NCBI RefSeq assembly: GCF_029784135.1
Contig: NC_073746.1
Coordinates: forward strand, 252,406,494 to 252,470,493
Source of the DNA: Toxorhynchites rutilus septentrionalis
Lineage: Eukaryota > Arthropoda > Insecta > Diptera > Culicidae
Direction of reading: 5' to 3'
DNA: 64,000 bases
The stretch's first letter is position 1, and each line of letters begins with the position of its first letter. Positions 36,190 to 47,569 of the stretch are shown here, piece by piece. Under the pieces are notes generated by a model. That model did no database searches. It was given only the letters and a program-made list of their open reading frames with translations, and was not told the DNA's origin. The translations under genes were made by a program, and so were the position numbers.

Positions 36190-36900
36190 GCTGCCAATGA
36201 AGTTTGTCATCTCGAATTCCAAAAAGTTACCCCATAAAAAATGTTTACAACCTCGAAAAAACGCCCTATGCAAAATATCAGCTCAATCGCAAAGCGATCA
36301 AAGTTCGAATTTTTTGAAAATCGAAAAATCATCCAAGGAGGGGGGGAGAGTGAAGGAAATCGAGGTTTTCAAAAAAAATTTTGGATGCCAAATGTCTTAA
36401 AATTGCATGAAACGTCGATATGTACTGTCATCTCGATTTTTTTTCTGTCAAGAATCGACACTTTGGGATTTATTTTTTTCGGAATATGAAGGAACATGAA
36501 AAATAGTTTTGGGTGCCAATAAAAATAGTTAACTCGATTTTTTTTTCGGAACTTGCTGCGATATGTTGATTTTCATATTATCGTGCCAATGCAATGCAAT
36601 TGCAAAATATGAGCTGATTCGGACTTCATTTACTATGGTCGCAGACGTTAAAATTTAAGTTTTCCAAAACCGAAAAATCGTCGTTATTTACTGTTACCTC
36701 GAAAGAATTTTTTTGTCGAAAAAAAATTTTTTTTGCGCTTTGTAGTTTTTCTATCTGAAAAGTCGAACTTTTACAAAAAAAAAACTTTTTGAAATAACTG
36801 TAAATCTCGACGTGTAATGCAATTTTTAAGCATTTGACATCAAAAACAAATATTTGAAAACCTAATTTCCGGTGATTTTTCAGTTTTCAAAAACTTAAAT
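36190..36900. repeat. Dispersed repeat (ATGAAACGTCGA family), tandem-like
   Basis: Matches 30215-30570: GTCATCTCGAATT, AAAATATCAGCTCAATCGC, AAAATTGCATGAAACGTCGA. A second partial unit follows from about 36600 (CAAAATATGAGCTGATTCGG, ATTTACTATGGTCGCAGACG). The 118-aa frame at 36044-36400 overlaps SINE target and repeat and is not a gene. Confidence 0.7.
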
Positions 36901-38757
36901 TTTAACGTCTTCGACACTAGTAAATGATTAGAACACTAGTAAATGAATTAGAATTTTGTTAGAGGCGAATGAACTGCAAAGTTTAAAGCCTCTCGAAAAC
37001 AAAGAACGAACGAACTAATATTTTGCATTGGGTATATTATTGTGCAAATCAACACTTCACAGCAAGTGTAGAGACATGAATTTCGGATGATCAAGTGAGA
37101 GAGTTCAAAAAAAAGTTGCGCCATGGCGTACACGATTTCAGCCCTTCTGGTTATCTGAAACAAAAAAATCGAATTCTGAATCAGTAAAGATGCCGCTATC
37201 GCATGAATCTCGGACAAGTCAAAAACATCTTTTTTGACAAAATGTCGGCCGTTCAAAATTCAAAATGCGATTTAAAACGTTTTTTCTAATGTTTCCCGAT
37301 TTTTTAAAAATACTAAAATTTAAAAAATATTATTTTTCAGAGATTCATGCGATAGAGAGATGACTGCAGATTGTATCTATATAAATTCGACATGAATCGG
37401 TTCAGTAGAACTTGTGATATCGTGTACGCCAGTTTGAAAAAAAATAACTTCAACTTGAAGTTCACTGTTATGGCCGTACCAGGTTAGGTACCGCATCACT
37501 AAAATGGCTCTAACTCAGTAAATAATAGGATTTTCGATAAGTCCTTTCTAGGGTGTATTCTTGAATGCCTAAACTACAAAAATATGAAGGAAAACAATTT
37601 TGATTTTTTTCAAATTTCTAGACTAGAATACTGCCTTTAGACTTTTGCCATAATTTTATTAATATTATTTTCAATCAATGCATTATAATTTAATTTTTCA
37701 TCCATAGTTCTGTATCACAATCTTTCGCCATCTTTCACACAGCTTAAATATTCTACCCTCCCCGAACATGTTTGCTTCCCCGCCGAAAACTGCTGCGAGC
37801 CATACATGTGAGAAACAGGTTGCTTGGTAGTAGCTCATAATACAGAATCCATCCCAAATCCTACCAGAAACAGAGTATATGTTCCTTTGGGCGAAGATCG
37901 AATATGTAAAAAATAAAAAAGCATGGTGTAAATCCTCGCATAAGCAGAAATGCTAGTGTTTCGCCTGACTTTTTGATCGTTTATATTTTTTCCAAAAAAC
38001 CTACAGCATCACTACAGCCAATTGCAGAGAAATCAATATTCAAATTTTCACTGAATTCATGATCCATGCTTTGGAATAAATCTTGAGGAATGCATATCAG
38101 CAGTGGAAGACTTGTTGAATTTTTCCTAATTTTATCATATTACTTACGGTTATAAATATATTTACCATAGGCCCATCATTAAAGTTGATTCCGCTTTGAA
38201 TCAGACGAACAAGTTACATATAAAATCTTTTTATATTGACTGTGGATTTTAAAATTTTCTCCTGAGTAATTTTACACTCTGAAACGTATTCCTACATTAA
38301 TAACTCTGGGGATACATCTACATACACATCATCCTCAATAAAGCAATGTTGCTCCTCAAACTTAATCTTAATTTCATAAATTCGTCAGACAATCTGGTTT
38401 CATGAAAATTTCTGTTTTGGAAAGCCACGAAATAATTGAGCGTAGAGATAAAAAAGTTAAGTACAGCTTTGCGTCTAAAGTATTGAGCTTAATGTAAGAT
38501 ATATACAAGTGCGAACCGGAGAATTATCATGACAGAAAACTTTGGCATGGAAATCAGTATATTTATTACAAATAATGTAAAGAGTACAAAAATCAGGAAA
38601 AATCAGGATAAATTGAGTGTTTGTCAGGATACCAGGGAGCATGCTAAAAAGTCTGGGAAATCCAGAAAAATCAGGAAGGTTGGCATCTCTGTTTGTGATA
38701 GTCAAGTAGATTTTTGCAAGAGGCGCCATCTAAACGTCAACCTTATGAACTTTTCTG
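36901..38757. other. No gene seen
   Basis: AT-rich. Scattered frames (102 aa at 36948-37256 -) without domains. 37370-37450 has a weak copy of the TCGGTTCAGTAG motif also seen near 46783. Confidence 0.4.
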
Positions 38758-39087
38758 TCAAACATGTCAGGAAGTGGAAGTCCCGTCCACTGGTCTCGGA
38801 GCTGCAGGCAATGACGCAGCGGCAGCGGCTAAATAAGATGGTCAGGTCGATTTTCCCGGCGAATCGCGACGTGATGGACGACGAGACCTATCTCATGCCC
38901 ACACCCATGTTTTCGTCCGCCATGGCGAATGTTCCGGTTAACTGCCGTAAGGACGCTCGCAAGGGCGTAGAATTTTTTTTGAAAGTAATCTAATATAATT
39001 ACCTTCCATGGTAAATTTACCAAACTCAATTATCTGTCTTAGTATTTTTTTTATTACCATCGGAAAAAAGTTTTTTAATGCAAACGT
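38758..39087 (+). mobile_element. Deletion derivative of the DD35E Tc1/mariner element
   Basis: 38758-38910 and 38911-39087 match separated parts of the complete element at 47570-48824. The right end TTAATGCAAACGT is followed by TA (39088-39089). The left end is lost. The frame reads SRPLVSELQAMTQRQRL, the first catalytic motif DDETYL, then jumps directly to the C-terminal MFSSAMANVPVNCRK and stops at 38993. About 560 bp, with the other two catalytic residues, are missing. The deletion keeps the reading frame. Confidence 0.88.
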
Positions 39088-39099
39088 TACAATAATATC

Positions 39100-39398
39100 C
39101 GACGTTATAAACAAGCGAACTGAATAATATAATTCCGTCGTTCTACGTCGAAAAGGCGGTCGTGTCCAAGGCGACACCCCTTACAATTTTTTTAAAAATG
39201 CTTCGATTTGGTTCAAAATCGCCGTTAGCCAAAAAATTAGACCCGTATTATTCTTATTTGCCCATAGGGTGCCCAGTCTTAAAATAGGTAGACAAGTAAA
39301 AATTACTTTTGACGTTTTTTTTTTATTATTTTCAAACATTTTTAGCAGTAACTAAAATTTTTGAGGATTTCCAACTATGAGTGTATCATTAGAATACT
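39100..39398. other. No gene seen
   Basis: AT-rich spacer. Confidence 0.4.
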
Positions 39399-39399
39399 T

Positions 39400-39775
39400 C
39401 ATAATACAACACCCCCCTTATAAAACCCCCCCTCCTTATTTGCAAAAAAAATCAGACAGCCAGTTTTCGCAAGCCTCTTTTGAGGCCAACTTAGTATCAC
39501 CAAGAGCGTTTTGCATGGACCGGAAGAGATGATAATCACTTGGAGCCAGGTCCGGACTATACGGTGGGTGCAATAGGACATCCCATCCGAGCTCCCGTAG
39601 CTTCTGGCGGGTCATCAAAGATGTGTGAGGCCGAGCGTTGTCCTGGTGGAAAACAACACCTTTCATATTGATCATTTCTGGCCGCTTCTGGTCAATCACC
39701 TGCTTCAAACGGTCAAGCTGCTCACAGTAGAGAACCGAGTTGATGGTCTGGCCATAGTAGCTCATAGTGGATGAT
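39400..39775 (-). pseudogene. mariner (mauritiana-like) transposase, C-terminal third
   Basis: The minus strand begins YYGQTINSVLYCEQLDRLK, then VVFHQDNARPHTSLMTRQKL with the second catalytic Asp and HPPYSPDLAPSDYHLFRSMQ with the third. There are 34 residues between them, as in DD34D mariners. The end shifts frame near 39440 (NWLSDFF, then FFANKEGGFYKGG). The first two thirds are absent and the sequence upstream of about 39775 is unrelated. It is related to, but clearly diverged from, the mariner at 57.7-58.8 kb. Confidence 0.92.
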
Positions 39776-39789
39776 TCCCTTATATGTAT

Positions 39790-42700
39790 AGTATGACCCG
39801 ATGCGATAAGTACAACACAAGATATGTTTAAGTGTTGCCATATATTGACAATATACGACATTTCATTTTCCCCAACCCAATATATGCATCGCGCTTCGAT
39901 GCCACATGCTTCTCTAGGCGGCGCGAAAATGGGCATATCAACAATATTCCCATATAGAGAAGCTTCGAAGCACGATACACATATAAGAGAAGGGTGGAAG
40001 ATACAACATTTATTCACGCTCCGCCCAGCTTGATGTGTTGACGTTGAGAGTTTATTTGGGAATGTTGTTGCTATGTCCATTGCTCGCCCCGCTCAGTAAA
40101 AGCGTTCTGTACATCCTTCATTGTATTCATTGATTAAATAGAATGAGTTGCATCGAGTAATAGCGTTATGTGGTTAAATTTTTTAGTATCAATTACAATT
40201 CGACAGTCAGCAGGCTAGCAACCAGTTGCCGGCGGCGGCGATGGTGTCCATCATCATCAGCATCGATATATTTCCGCCGAATGAGAAGTGGAGGAAGCAA
40301 GTGAGAAGATCCCACGTCTCTCCGGTTATGTCCCCGTCATTACCCACTCATCCTTTTCTTAGGCGTTATATTCTTATTTTCGCCTATAAAACCACTTACC
40401 CACATTTTTCTCGGAGGGCCTAATCAATAACGTTCATTATGATCAAATTTTGATTTTTTACAGTTCACTTTTTTTCGAAAAAAAACATGCATTTTTTTGC
40501 AATTTTTAATCTTAATTTTTCGATACCTCAGGTATAGCACCTGCTACAGTCCTGAAATTTTGAACTTTGCTTAGTTCGAGTGTCTACTTTCTATAGGAAG
40601 TATAGGAAAACAAATCGCTTACAGTCACTTTTCCGATTTTTGTTCGCCTGAAAAGCCATAGTGCACCGGTCGGGTTAGAGCCACCTTCCCCTAAAGGATT
40701 GTCTTTTGTATGGGGAAGGGGAGATCTCAGAGAAAAGTGAGAAGTATTCAGGATAATAACTAACATAAAAATTAGTATAACACTTGCTACAATACGGTGA
40801 AATTCCTATTTAATACACTTTATTGATATTGTGACGCGACAGTACTTTGTGGAGACTCTTTTTTTCGCATAGAGCGAGTTGTTACGTCACGCTGGAATGG
40901 GTCAATTGCGTAAGACGCTTTCGCTTGCGGAACTTGGCCATCTTATATAGTTACTCGGCGTAAAGCTATCGGTTCATAGAATTTCGTGACTGATCATCCA
41001 TCGAAATGAGCAACTCATTCGCGGGATTGCCTAACATTCCTTATTCAGATCTGACCATTAATAGTGAGAGTTATTCGTTACAGGATTGAAAGTGTGAAAC
41101 TCTCATGGAAAAAAAACAAAAAATGTGAGACTCATCGTTTTAAGCTTCGACGAAGCAATAGCAATAAGCTACACAGCTTCCGTCATGACACTTTTGCAGC
41201 TTTAATAAGACATAAATTATAACCGTGCATAAATACCGAGTGTCTTCATCAATCAAAAATGTTCATTCATCATTTGAGCTGCTTTATATGCTTTCATCGT
41301 CGCCCAGCTGAAGGATTGCATTGCAGTGAGAAGTTGCAGCCGTTAGTGGCAGAACAAAAAATCACCCACCCCTCACCTTCCGCGCAGCCGGAAAATAAGT
41401 TTCATAAAACTTTGAACAGTATCACTGCTTTCCGAGGAGCTACTTCGGTGGATGAACCGAACCAAACTTGAGATGTTGCTAATGAAGTAATCCTGGATAA
41501 TTGGATATAATTATAAGGCTGGTCTCTGGAGCGGAACAGATGCTCTTGGGAGAGACAACTGTATGCCGCCTATCTGTAGGTAGCCTGTCTATGAAATATC
41601 AAAGAATATTTAATCGTAATAAATTTTGATCACTGGCTCAGAACCGGTTCGAGGTATTTTCTCCCTTAAAAAACAATTGTATTACCAGAATAATTGAAGA
41701 TTTGAAATAAATAACTACCGGAAAATGGTTAGATAAGACTTCGAATAGTTGCGGATGAAGCAATCCTGGATAATTGGATGTAATTTTTCAGTTGGTCTAG
41801 GGGAAAATGTGTTATTGTGATTTCACCTTCTATCTACAATTAGTATCCAAATATATATTCAATATCTCATTCAGAACCACTCATAACCTAGTAAAGCAAT
41901 TCCGTTTTTCTCTTTAATAATATTTCTAATCTAACCTAACCATGTGGTTCCGTTGTTCCACGCACATCAACTATTGATCGGTGGCAATATGCCAGAGAAC
42001 TAAATCACAGCATTCCAATAACCACAATTATAAACTCGAACGGACACGTGAGAAACTGCTTCGTGTTTTATTCGCCACGGCCGATAAAATCCTGTATTCC
42101 GGAGTGCCGTTCCCCAGACAAAGTGCATCGCTATCTTCAGCCAGCGGAAAAATAAAACCAATAAACCCACACTTTTCTTTTTCTTCGGGCCGCCGCCTTC
42201 GCCGTTTAACGTTGGTGCAGCATTGAACTTGAAAAATTTTTGAATCACGACACGAACAATTTGCTCCGATATCTGTAAAATTCAATAAACTTCTCGGGTG
42301 CTCTGCTTTCTCTGAGTTTCCCTCGAGAATAGCATTATCTGGTTTTTTTTCTTCCTCGGTGTTGTGACGGAGGAAAAGCAGCTTGCGTAGTGTTCCATCC
42401 TTTCAGATGGCGTCGGTCCAATCTGTTTTCCCCTCAGAATTCAACTTTGTCGAAGAATAAGGTTTTTATTACATAGTTTAACGCGGATTTAAACATCTAT
42501 TGTGTTGGACTTACAATGAGGTTATTTTTATCTGCGCTCTGTGCTGAAGGCAGATACACGGAAATTTATAGCTTCCCATGTTTGACTATTGAACACCATC
42601 TTCTAGATGCACAGGAATTGATAAACATTGATGATATTTGCGGGACTTTAGTGTCGCTACCCCACTTTAATGAGAAGTGGATGTGTTCGAATTTTCAACA

Positions 42701-43285
42701 GATTTCTATTTCACGCCTAAAATCTCTACTTTCCATCGGATATAAATAAAATGGTTAATATTTCATTCCTTACGCCATCCATTCTCAGTTCCATTCCTCA
42801 CAGTAAGTCGATGGTGTGACTATACCACCAATGGAGAACTCCGTAACGTGCCACCAGCGAGATGAGTGAGGATGCTCCGTGGTCGTTTGTCCACCATTTG
42901 CCCAGGACGAAGCTTTCTATTGATAAGCAAATTATGTATGCCACAAACAACTTCACGGTAGCACGTAGGTCACGACACCACTGCTCTTTGCTGTATTCTA
43001 CACAATCTGGGTGCGAGATAATGAAAGCAGCACTATTGGGGATTTAATTGATTATTCCACTGGAATGAATGTGTACTTCTGTTGATAACGCAAAAATAGC
43101 CTAGTGCAAGAGAACATGTTAAAACAGGAACAGGTACGAAAAATGAATCATGGGACCAACGATGGATAACATACAGACAAATATTTTCGTGAGTTAGTGA
43201 GTTAGAGTTAAATGACCATCCCATCCATCGTGAGTTAGATGACCATCCTCTCATCAACACAATTTCATTTTTTTTGAGCTGACTA
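39790..43285. other. No supported gene; one short direct repeat
   Basis: A direct repeat with TCCTGGATAATTGGATATAA lies near 41489 and 41763 (each about 45 bp). Frames of 60-85 aa (41259-41471 + after a TAAATA-like box, 41981-42285 on both strands, 42516-42749 +) show no domain. Any of these could be an exon, but nothing in the sequence decides it. Confidence 0.35.
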
Positions 43286-44569
43286 AAGGGCGAACACGAA
43301 ATTATTGTGACACCGAAAATGTCATGCCAATTTTCTTATAATGTTTAGAATCAAACCAAAATTTTAGGGTAGTTTTATACATATATTTACTTCAAAAATC
43401 AAAAGAAAAGTTAATCGATGGAGCCTTGAGTGTAAAATTGAACGCATTTTCGCTTGATGCCCTCCATCAAAGTCTTTACAGTGTCATCCGGTACCAGTTT
43501 CTCAGTTTTTTTCCATTTTCTTAACATGTTCTTCTCGTCTTTGACTGTCTTCTTGCTCTTCCGAAGTTCCCGCTTCATTATTGCCCAGTACTGCTCCACC
43601 GGGCGCAGCTCCGGACAGTTTGGCGGGTTCATGTCCTTTGGAACAAAATGGACAGAATTGGCCTCATATCACTCCAGAACACTTTTAGAATAGTGGCATG
43701 ATGCCAAATCTGGCCAAAATAGCGGAGCATCGTCGTGCTGCTGCAAGAACGGCAAAAGGCGCTTCTCGAGGCACTCAGATTTGTAGATCTCGCCATTTAC
43801 TTGACAAAGGGCACTTGACGAAAGGCTCACTCCTCAGTCCGCAAGAGCAGATGGCCTGTCAAACGAGATATTTGGAGGCAAACTTCGACATTTTCTTCTT
43901 CTTAAATTTGTCGTCCACATCAAACATGCTCCTGCCGGTGAAAAACTCCCACCCAGGAATTTGCTTAAAATCGGCTTTTATATACGTTCCGTCGGCCATC
44001 GCACAGCAGCCATATTTTGTCAGCAACTTCTCGTAGAGCTTCCGTGCCCGAGTTTTAGCCGTCGATTGTTGCCGCTCATCGCGGCTTGAGAAATTCTGTA
44101 CCTTGTATGTATGTAGTCCAGCTCTCTTCTTTGCATTCTGGACGTAGCTCTGCGACATGCCGATCTTTTTAGCCAAATCACGGCTTGAGACTTGGGATTT
44201 GCTTTAATCATCCGCTTCACCTTTCCTTCCGTCTTTTTGTTCTCCGGTCCCGGTTTTCTTCCAGCTCCTTTGCCGTGGTCCAACGTCAACCGCTCCTGGA
44301 ACCGCTTCAACATTCTGGAGACGGTTGAATGGTGAATGTTCAACATTTTCCCCAACTGCCGGTGCGACAGGTCAGGAAATTCAAGGTTTCCTCTCGACTC
44401 GCGTTGGTTCACCTCCATTTCCGTTGAATCGAAAAACACGACTTCGAGTTTGACAACATGTAGACAATACACATCAATGAGAAAGTGTGCAAAATTTGAT
44501 TGATTTTTACCCAATGGTAAAAAAGTTATGCCCTGTTGAATGTGTCGTAATAATTTCGTGTTCGCCCTT
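43286..44569 (-). mobile_element. DD37E-type Tc1/mariner element, third and diverged copy
   Basis: The inverted ends start AAGGGCGAACACGAAATTAT (43286, and inverted ending 44569). They match over the first 21 bases and then imperfectly, with TA on both sides (43284-43285, 44570-44571). Ends and protein differ from the two copies at 2.7 and 45.5 kb, so this is a separate subfamily. Confidence 0.93.
43411..44418 (-). pseudogene. DD37E-type transposase, disrupted
   Basis: The likely start is the ATG at 44418 (MEVNQRESRGNLEFPDLSHR). The helix-turn-helix part has LGKMLNIHHSTVSRMLKRF and a basic linker. The frame changes near 44195. The next part has MSQSYVQNAKKRAGLHTYKV and, at the first catalytic site, CCAMADGTYIKADFK; the Asp is kept but the following Glu is Gly. 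Further breaks occur near 43810-43860. Near 43725-43690 the second Asp block (LFWPDLASCHYSK) is readable, then a TGA replaces the Trp of the LEW motif. The Glu lies in PELRPVEQYWAIMK. Asp-Glu spacing is again 37. Dead. Confidence 0.9.
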
Positions 44570-44819
44570 TATTTCATACCAGAACGAAAAAACACTTGTG
44601 AGCATGTTCCTAATCTGCTTATGTTTGTATAGGAGACGTAAGCGACAAAATGAACAAAATCGTCGTTTTCGTCGTTTTGCATTCTACACAATGTAATACG
44701 TTTGCTCAACATGCAAAAAAACATTTTCTGCTCGAAAACAATTTTGAAAAAACGTTTCCCAAAAATCACTGTTTGTCGACATAACAGACGTAGTTCCATA
44801 CAACTTTCGTGTTTATATC

Positions 44820-45270
44820 CGCTTGGTCCATAACACCCTGTAACGCTATGTTGAAAAGCAAGCAAGAGAGGACGTCACCTTGACGAGTCTGTATTCACGG
44901 TCTTTCTGGAGAATCTCCGCAACGTAAGAATTTGATCCGTCGTTGACCAATTATCAGGCTGCATGGCCATGCAGCCTGATAATTTCCCACAAATCTGTTC
45001 GCAATTGGCAATAGTCGTAGGCAGCACTGAGGACGGTGATTACACGATAGTTCTCACAATTCAGCTTGTCTCCCTTTTTGTAGATCGGCCAGATAACCCC
45101 GTCTTTCCACTCCTCCGGCAGTTGTTCTGCATCACAAATTCTCACAATCAGTTGGTGCAGACGAATGGCCAGCTTCTCCGGGTCCATCCTAATAAGCTCC
45201 GCTCCGATGCCATCCTACCCAGCGGATTTATTGTTCTTCAGCTGGTTGATAGCGTCCTTAAAAAAATAGG
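44820..45270 (-). pseudogene. LINE reverse transcriptase fragment
   Basis: The minus strand near 45260-45160 reads INQLKNNKSAG and GIGAELIRMDPEKLA. It continues QLPEEWKDGVIWPIYKKGDK and NCENYRVITVLSAAYDY, the N-terminal RT blocks (fingers) of an RTE/Jockey-like LINE. Further on STTDQIL-like and DVLSCLLF-like pieces lie in shifted frames (about 44930-44850). The catalytic FADD block is absent. At 44949-44984 a perfect 36-bp palindrome replaces part of the expected coding sequence. Confidence 0.85.
44949..44984. repeat. Perfect 36-bp palindrome in the LINE RT fragment
   Basis: The half-site AATTATCAGGCTGCATGG is followed at once by its exact reverse complement, with no spacer. The conserved LINE reading (RYQAGF-type) is broken here, so it looks like a local templated inversion-duplication. 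Confidence 0.97.
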
Positions 45271-45461
45271 AACATGGAACATGGGAAATAAATTTTTTTT
45301 CGAAGTTTATTTTTTCAAAGAAGGCCAGCTAATTTATTTAAACAAAATAGTTAAAACAACTATAAAAACTGAAAAGCCACAATGCTTGTTTTTAAGGGAA
45401 TTTGCTAACGCAAACATTTTATCACAGGTTTTGGCTGTCACTTTTTTACAATTTTCTAGTA

Positions 45462-46758
45462 AAGGGTGTGTCACATCAAATTGCATCACGGAAAAAACGC
45501 TGTAGAAATTTAATTTTTAGGAATTATATCTTCAGCTTTGGTTTTATAATCAGATAAGAGTGTATAGATCACGTTGGCCATGCTTCACTGTCAATTTTTC
45601 GTAAATTTGGAAAAATGTCGTCGAACGAAAAAGAGCGTCGTGAATTAATCTTGTACACTCATTTCGAGAATCCGGAGTTGTCACATCGGGACATCGGTAA
45701 GATGCTGGGAATCGTCCAATCCACGGTCAGCAGAGTACTAAAACGATACTTCGAGAACCTAACCATCGACCGGAAGGTGAAGAACGGCAAAATGTATGCT
45801 CCGTCAGTGAAAAAGATCACAAGCGCGTAGTTAAGCAGTTTAGACGTGATCCGAGAAGTTCCGTCCGGGATGTCGCCAATAAGCTGAATTTGTCAAGTTC
45901 ATTCGTCCAGCGGACCAAGCAGCGGGAGGGCCTGCGTACATACAAGGTTCAGAAGGCTCCTAACCGCGACGAAAGGCAAATCATGGTGGGGAAGACGCGA
46001 GCCCGGAAGCTGTACACCGAAATGCTGACGAAGCCGCATTGCCTGGTAATGGACGACGAAACCTACGTCAAAGCGGACTTTCGTCAGCTGCCGGGCCTGT
46101 TGTTCTTCTCTGCAGAGAACAAATTCAGCGTTCCGGAGGAGATTCGCAAGCAGAAACTATCCAAGTTTGCCAAAAAGTATATGGTGTGGCAAGCGATCTG
46201 CTCTTGCGGAAAGCGGAGCGCCCCTTTCGTGATGACCGGCACGGTAAACGGGCAGGTTTACCTTAAGGAGTGCCTACAGAAGCGCTTACTACCACTATTG
46301 AAGCAGCACGAGGGCCCGACCATCTTCTAGCCGGATCTCGCTTCGTGCCACTATTCAAAGGACGTGTTGGAGTGGTACGAAGCCAACGGGGTCACCTTCG
46401 TGCCAAAGGAAATGAACCCGCCCAACGCGCCGGAGCTTCGCCCAATAGAGAAATATTGGGCGATTATGAAGCAGGCCCTCCGGAAGAACCCGAAAGTTGT
46501 CAAATCGGAGGCGGACTTCAAGAGAAAATGGATTTCTGTTAAAAAAAAACTACAACCTGACGTTGTACAGAACCTTATGGACGGGGTAAAGAGGAAGGTG
46601 CGAGCATACGGGCTTGGGCTCGAAGTATGATTAAAAAGAAAATGCTAAAAGTTGTTTAATAGTTTTTATTTTACTGTCTAAAATTTTCAAAAGGATCGGT
46701 CTACTGGGCGAATTTCTACAGCGTTTTTACGTGATGCAATTTGATGTGACACACCCTT
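45462..46758 (+). mobile_element. DD37E transposon, copy 2 (complete ends)
   Basis: Ends are the same as copy 1 (AAGGGTGTGTCACATCAAAT inward), with TA at 45460-45461 and 46759-46760. The right end lacks one or two A residues relative to copy 1 in the GTTTTTACGTG stretch. Orientation is opposite to copy 1. Confidence 0.95.
45615..46630 (+). pseudogene. DD37E transposase, disrupted differently from copy 1
   Basis: The start is ATG at 45615 (MSSNEKERRELILYTHFENP). All parts of the family are present: helix-turn-helix (STVSRVLKRY), catalytic VMDDETYVKADF, PDLASCHYSKDVLEWYE, ELRPIEKYWAIMKQAL. Lesions: one A lost in the AAAAA run near 45791, shifting the frame for about 100 bp, and TGG to TAG at 46328-46330, just before PDLAS. 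Copy 1 is intact at both places, and copy 2 is intact where copy 1 is broken, so the two were inactivated independently. Confidence 0.95.
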
Positions 46759-46760
46759 TA

Positions 46761-47116
46761 ATATAAATTACGGACTGTATCTAAATCGGTTCAGTAGTTC
46801 AAAAGTTATGAATTTTGGGAAAAAGTCATTTTTGGAAAAAAGTGGAAATTGATTTCTCAGACCACCCTAAAATGAAAATGGACATCCAAATAAAAAAATA
46901 CTAGTTGTTTGCGATAGAGAACAAATCTACCACTTTTCACGAAAAGCTGAGAACCACTATATCGGTTTGGCATGGAATGGCTGTATATAGAATAACAGAT
47001 ATTCAGCAAAAATGCAGAATTTACAGATTTTTATTTTACATTCGATATTAAATATTGAATTTATTACAGTGCATACATAGGTACCTTGATTTATAAAAAT
47101 ATTAAACGCAACGAGA
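46761..47116. repeat. Spacer with a dispersed repeat near 46770-46995
   Basis: ATCGGTTCAGTAGTTCAAAA and GAGAACCACTATATCGGTTT GGCATGGAATGGC recur near 27000-27200 and 33213-33256. No gene. Confidence 0.6.
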
Positions 47117-47569
47117 TGGCTTTCGTTGGATGCAGTTGTTAAGCGAGATATTGAACGATTTGAAGAGCTTAAACTATTCTTTTCGTTCCAAGTTAAGTAT
47201 GACCATAATCAATCCGCCAATCGTATATTGACTAATTAACACGATCCTATGGCTAAACTGCTATGCTATGCTGTTTCTAAACTTTGTTCTACCGCTCATC
47301 AATAACGTCAATTGCACTATTCAATCAGAAAGTTCTTAATTTTGGTAACTTTATGATGAGACAAGTATGTTTTTGTTGATCATGTTGGTTAAGTTATGTT
47401 TGGAGAGCTACGTGCAACGATTCACTGATGCTATCCTTGATGTGAAAGATATTGAATACTTGCTGAAGAAGCCTGAGGATGTTTACGTTGATATCGATGC
47501 AGATAAAGCTGGAAAAGTATTGGAAGCATCTAGAAAGCTAAACTTTCAATCGATTTGTCGTGACTTCTA

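Noticed and set aside
41259..42285. Possible gene with a TAAATA-like box and overlapping ORFs on both strands
   Set aside because: No domain, no consistent frame, and the box alone is not evidence in AT-rich DNA.
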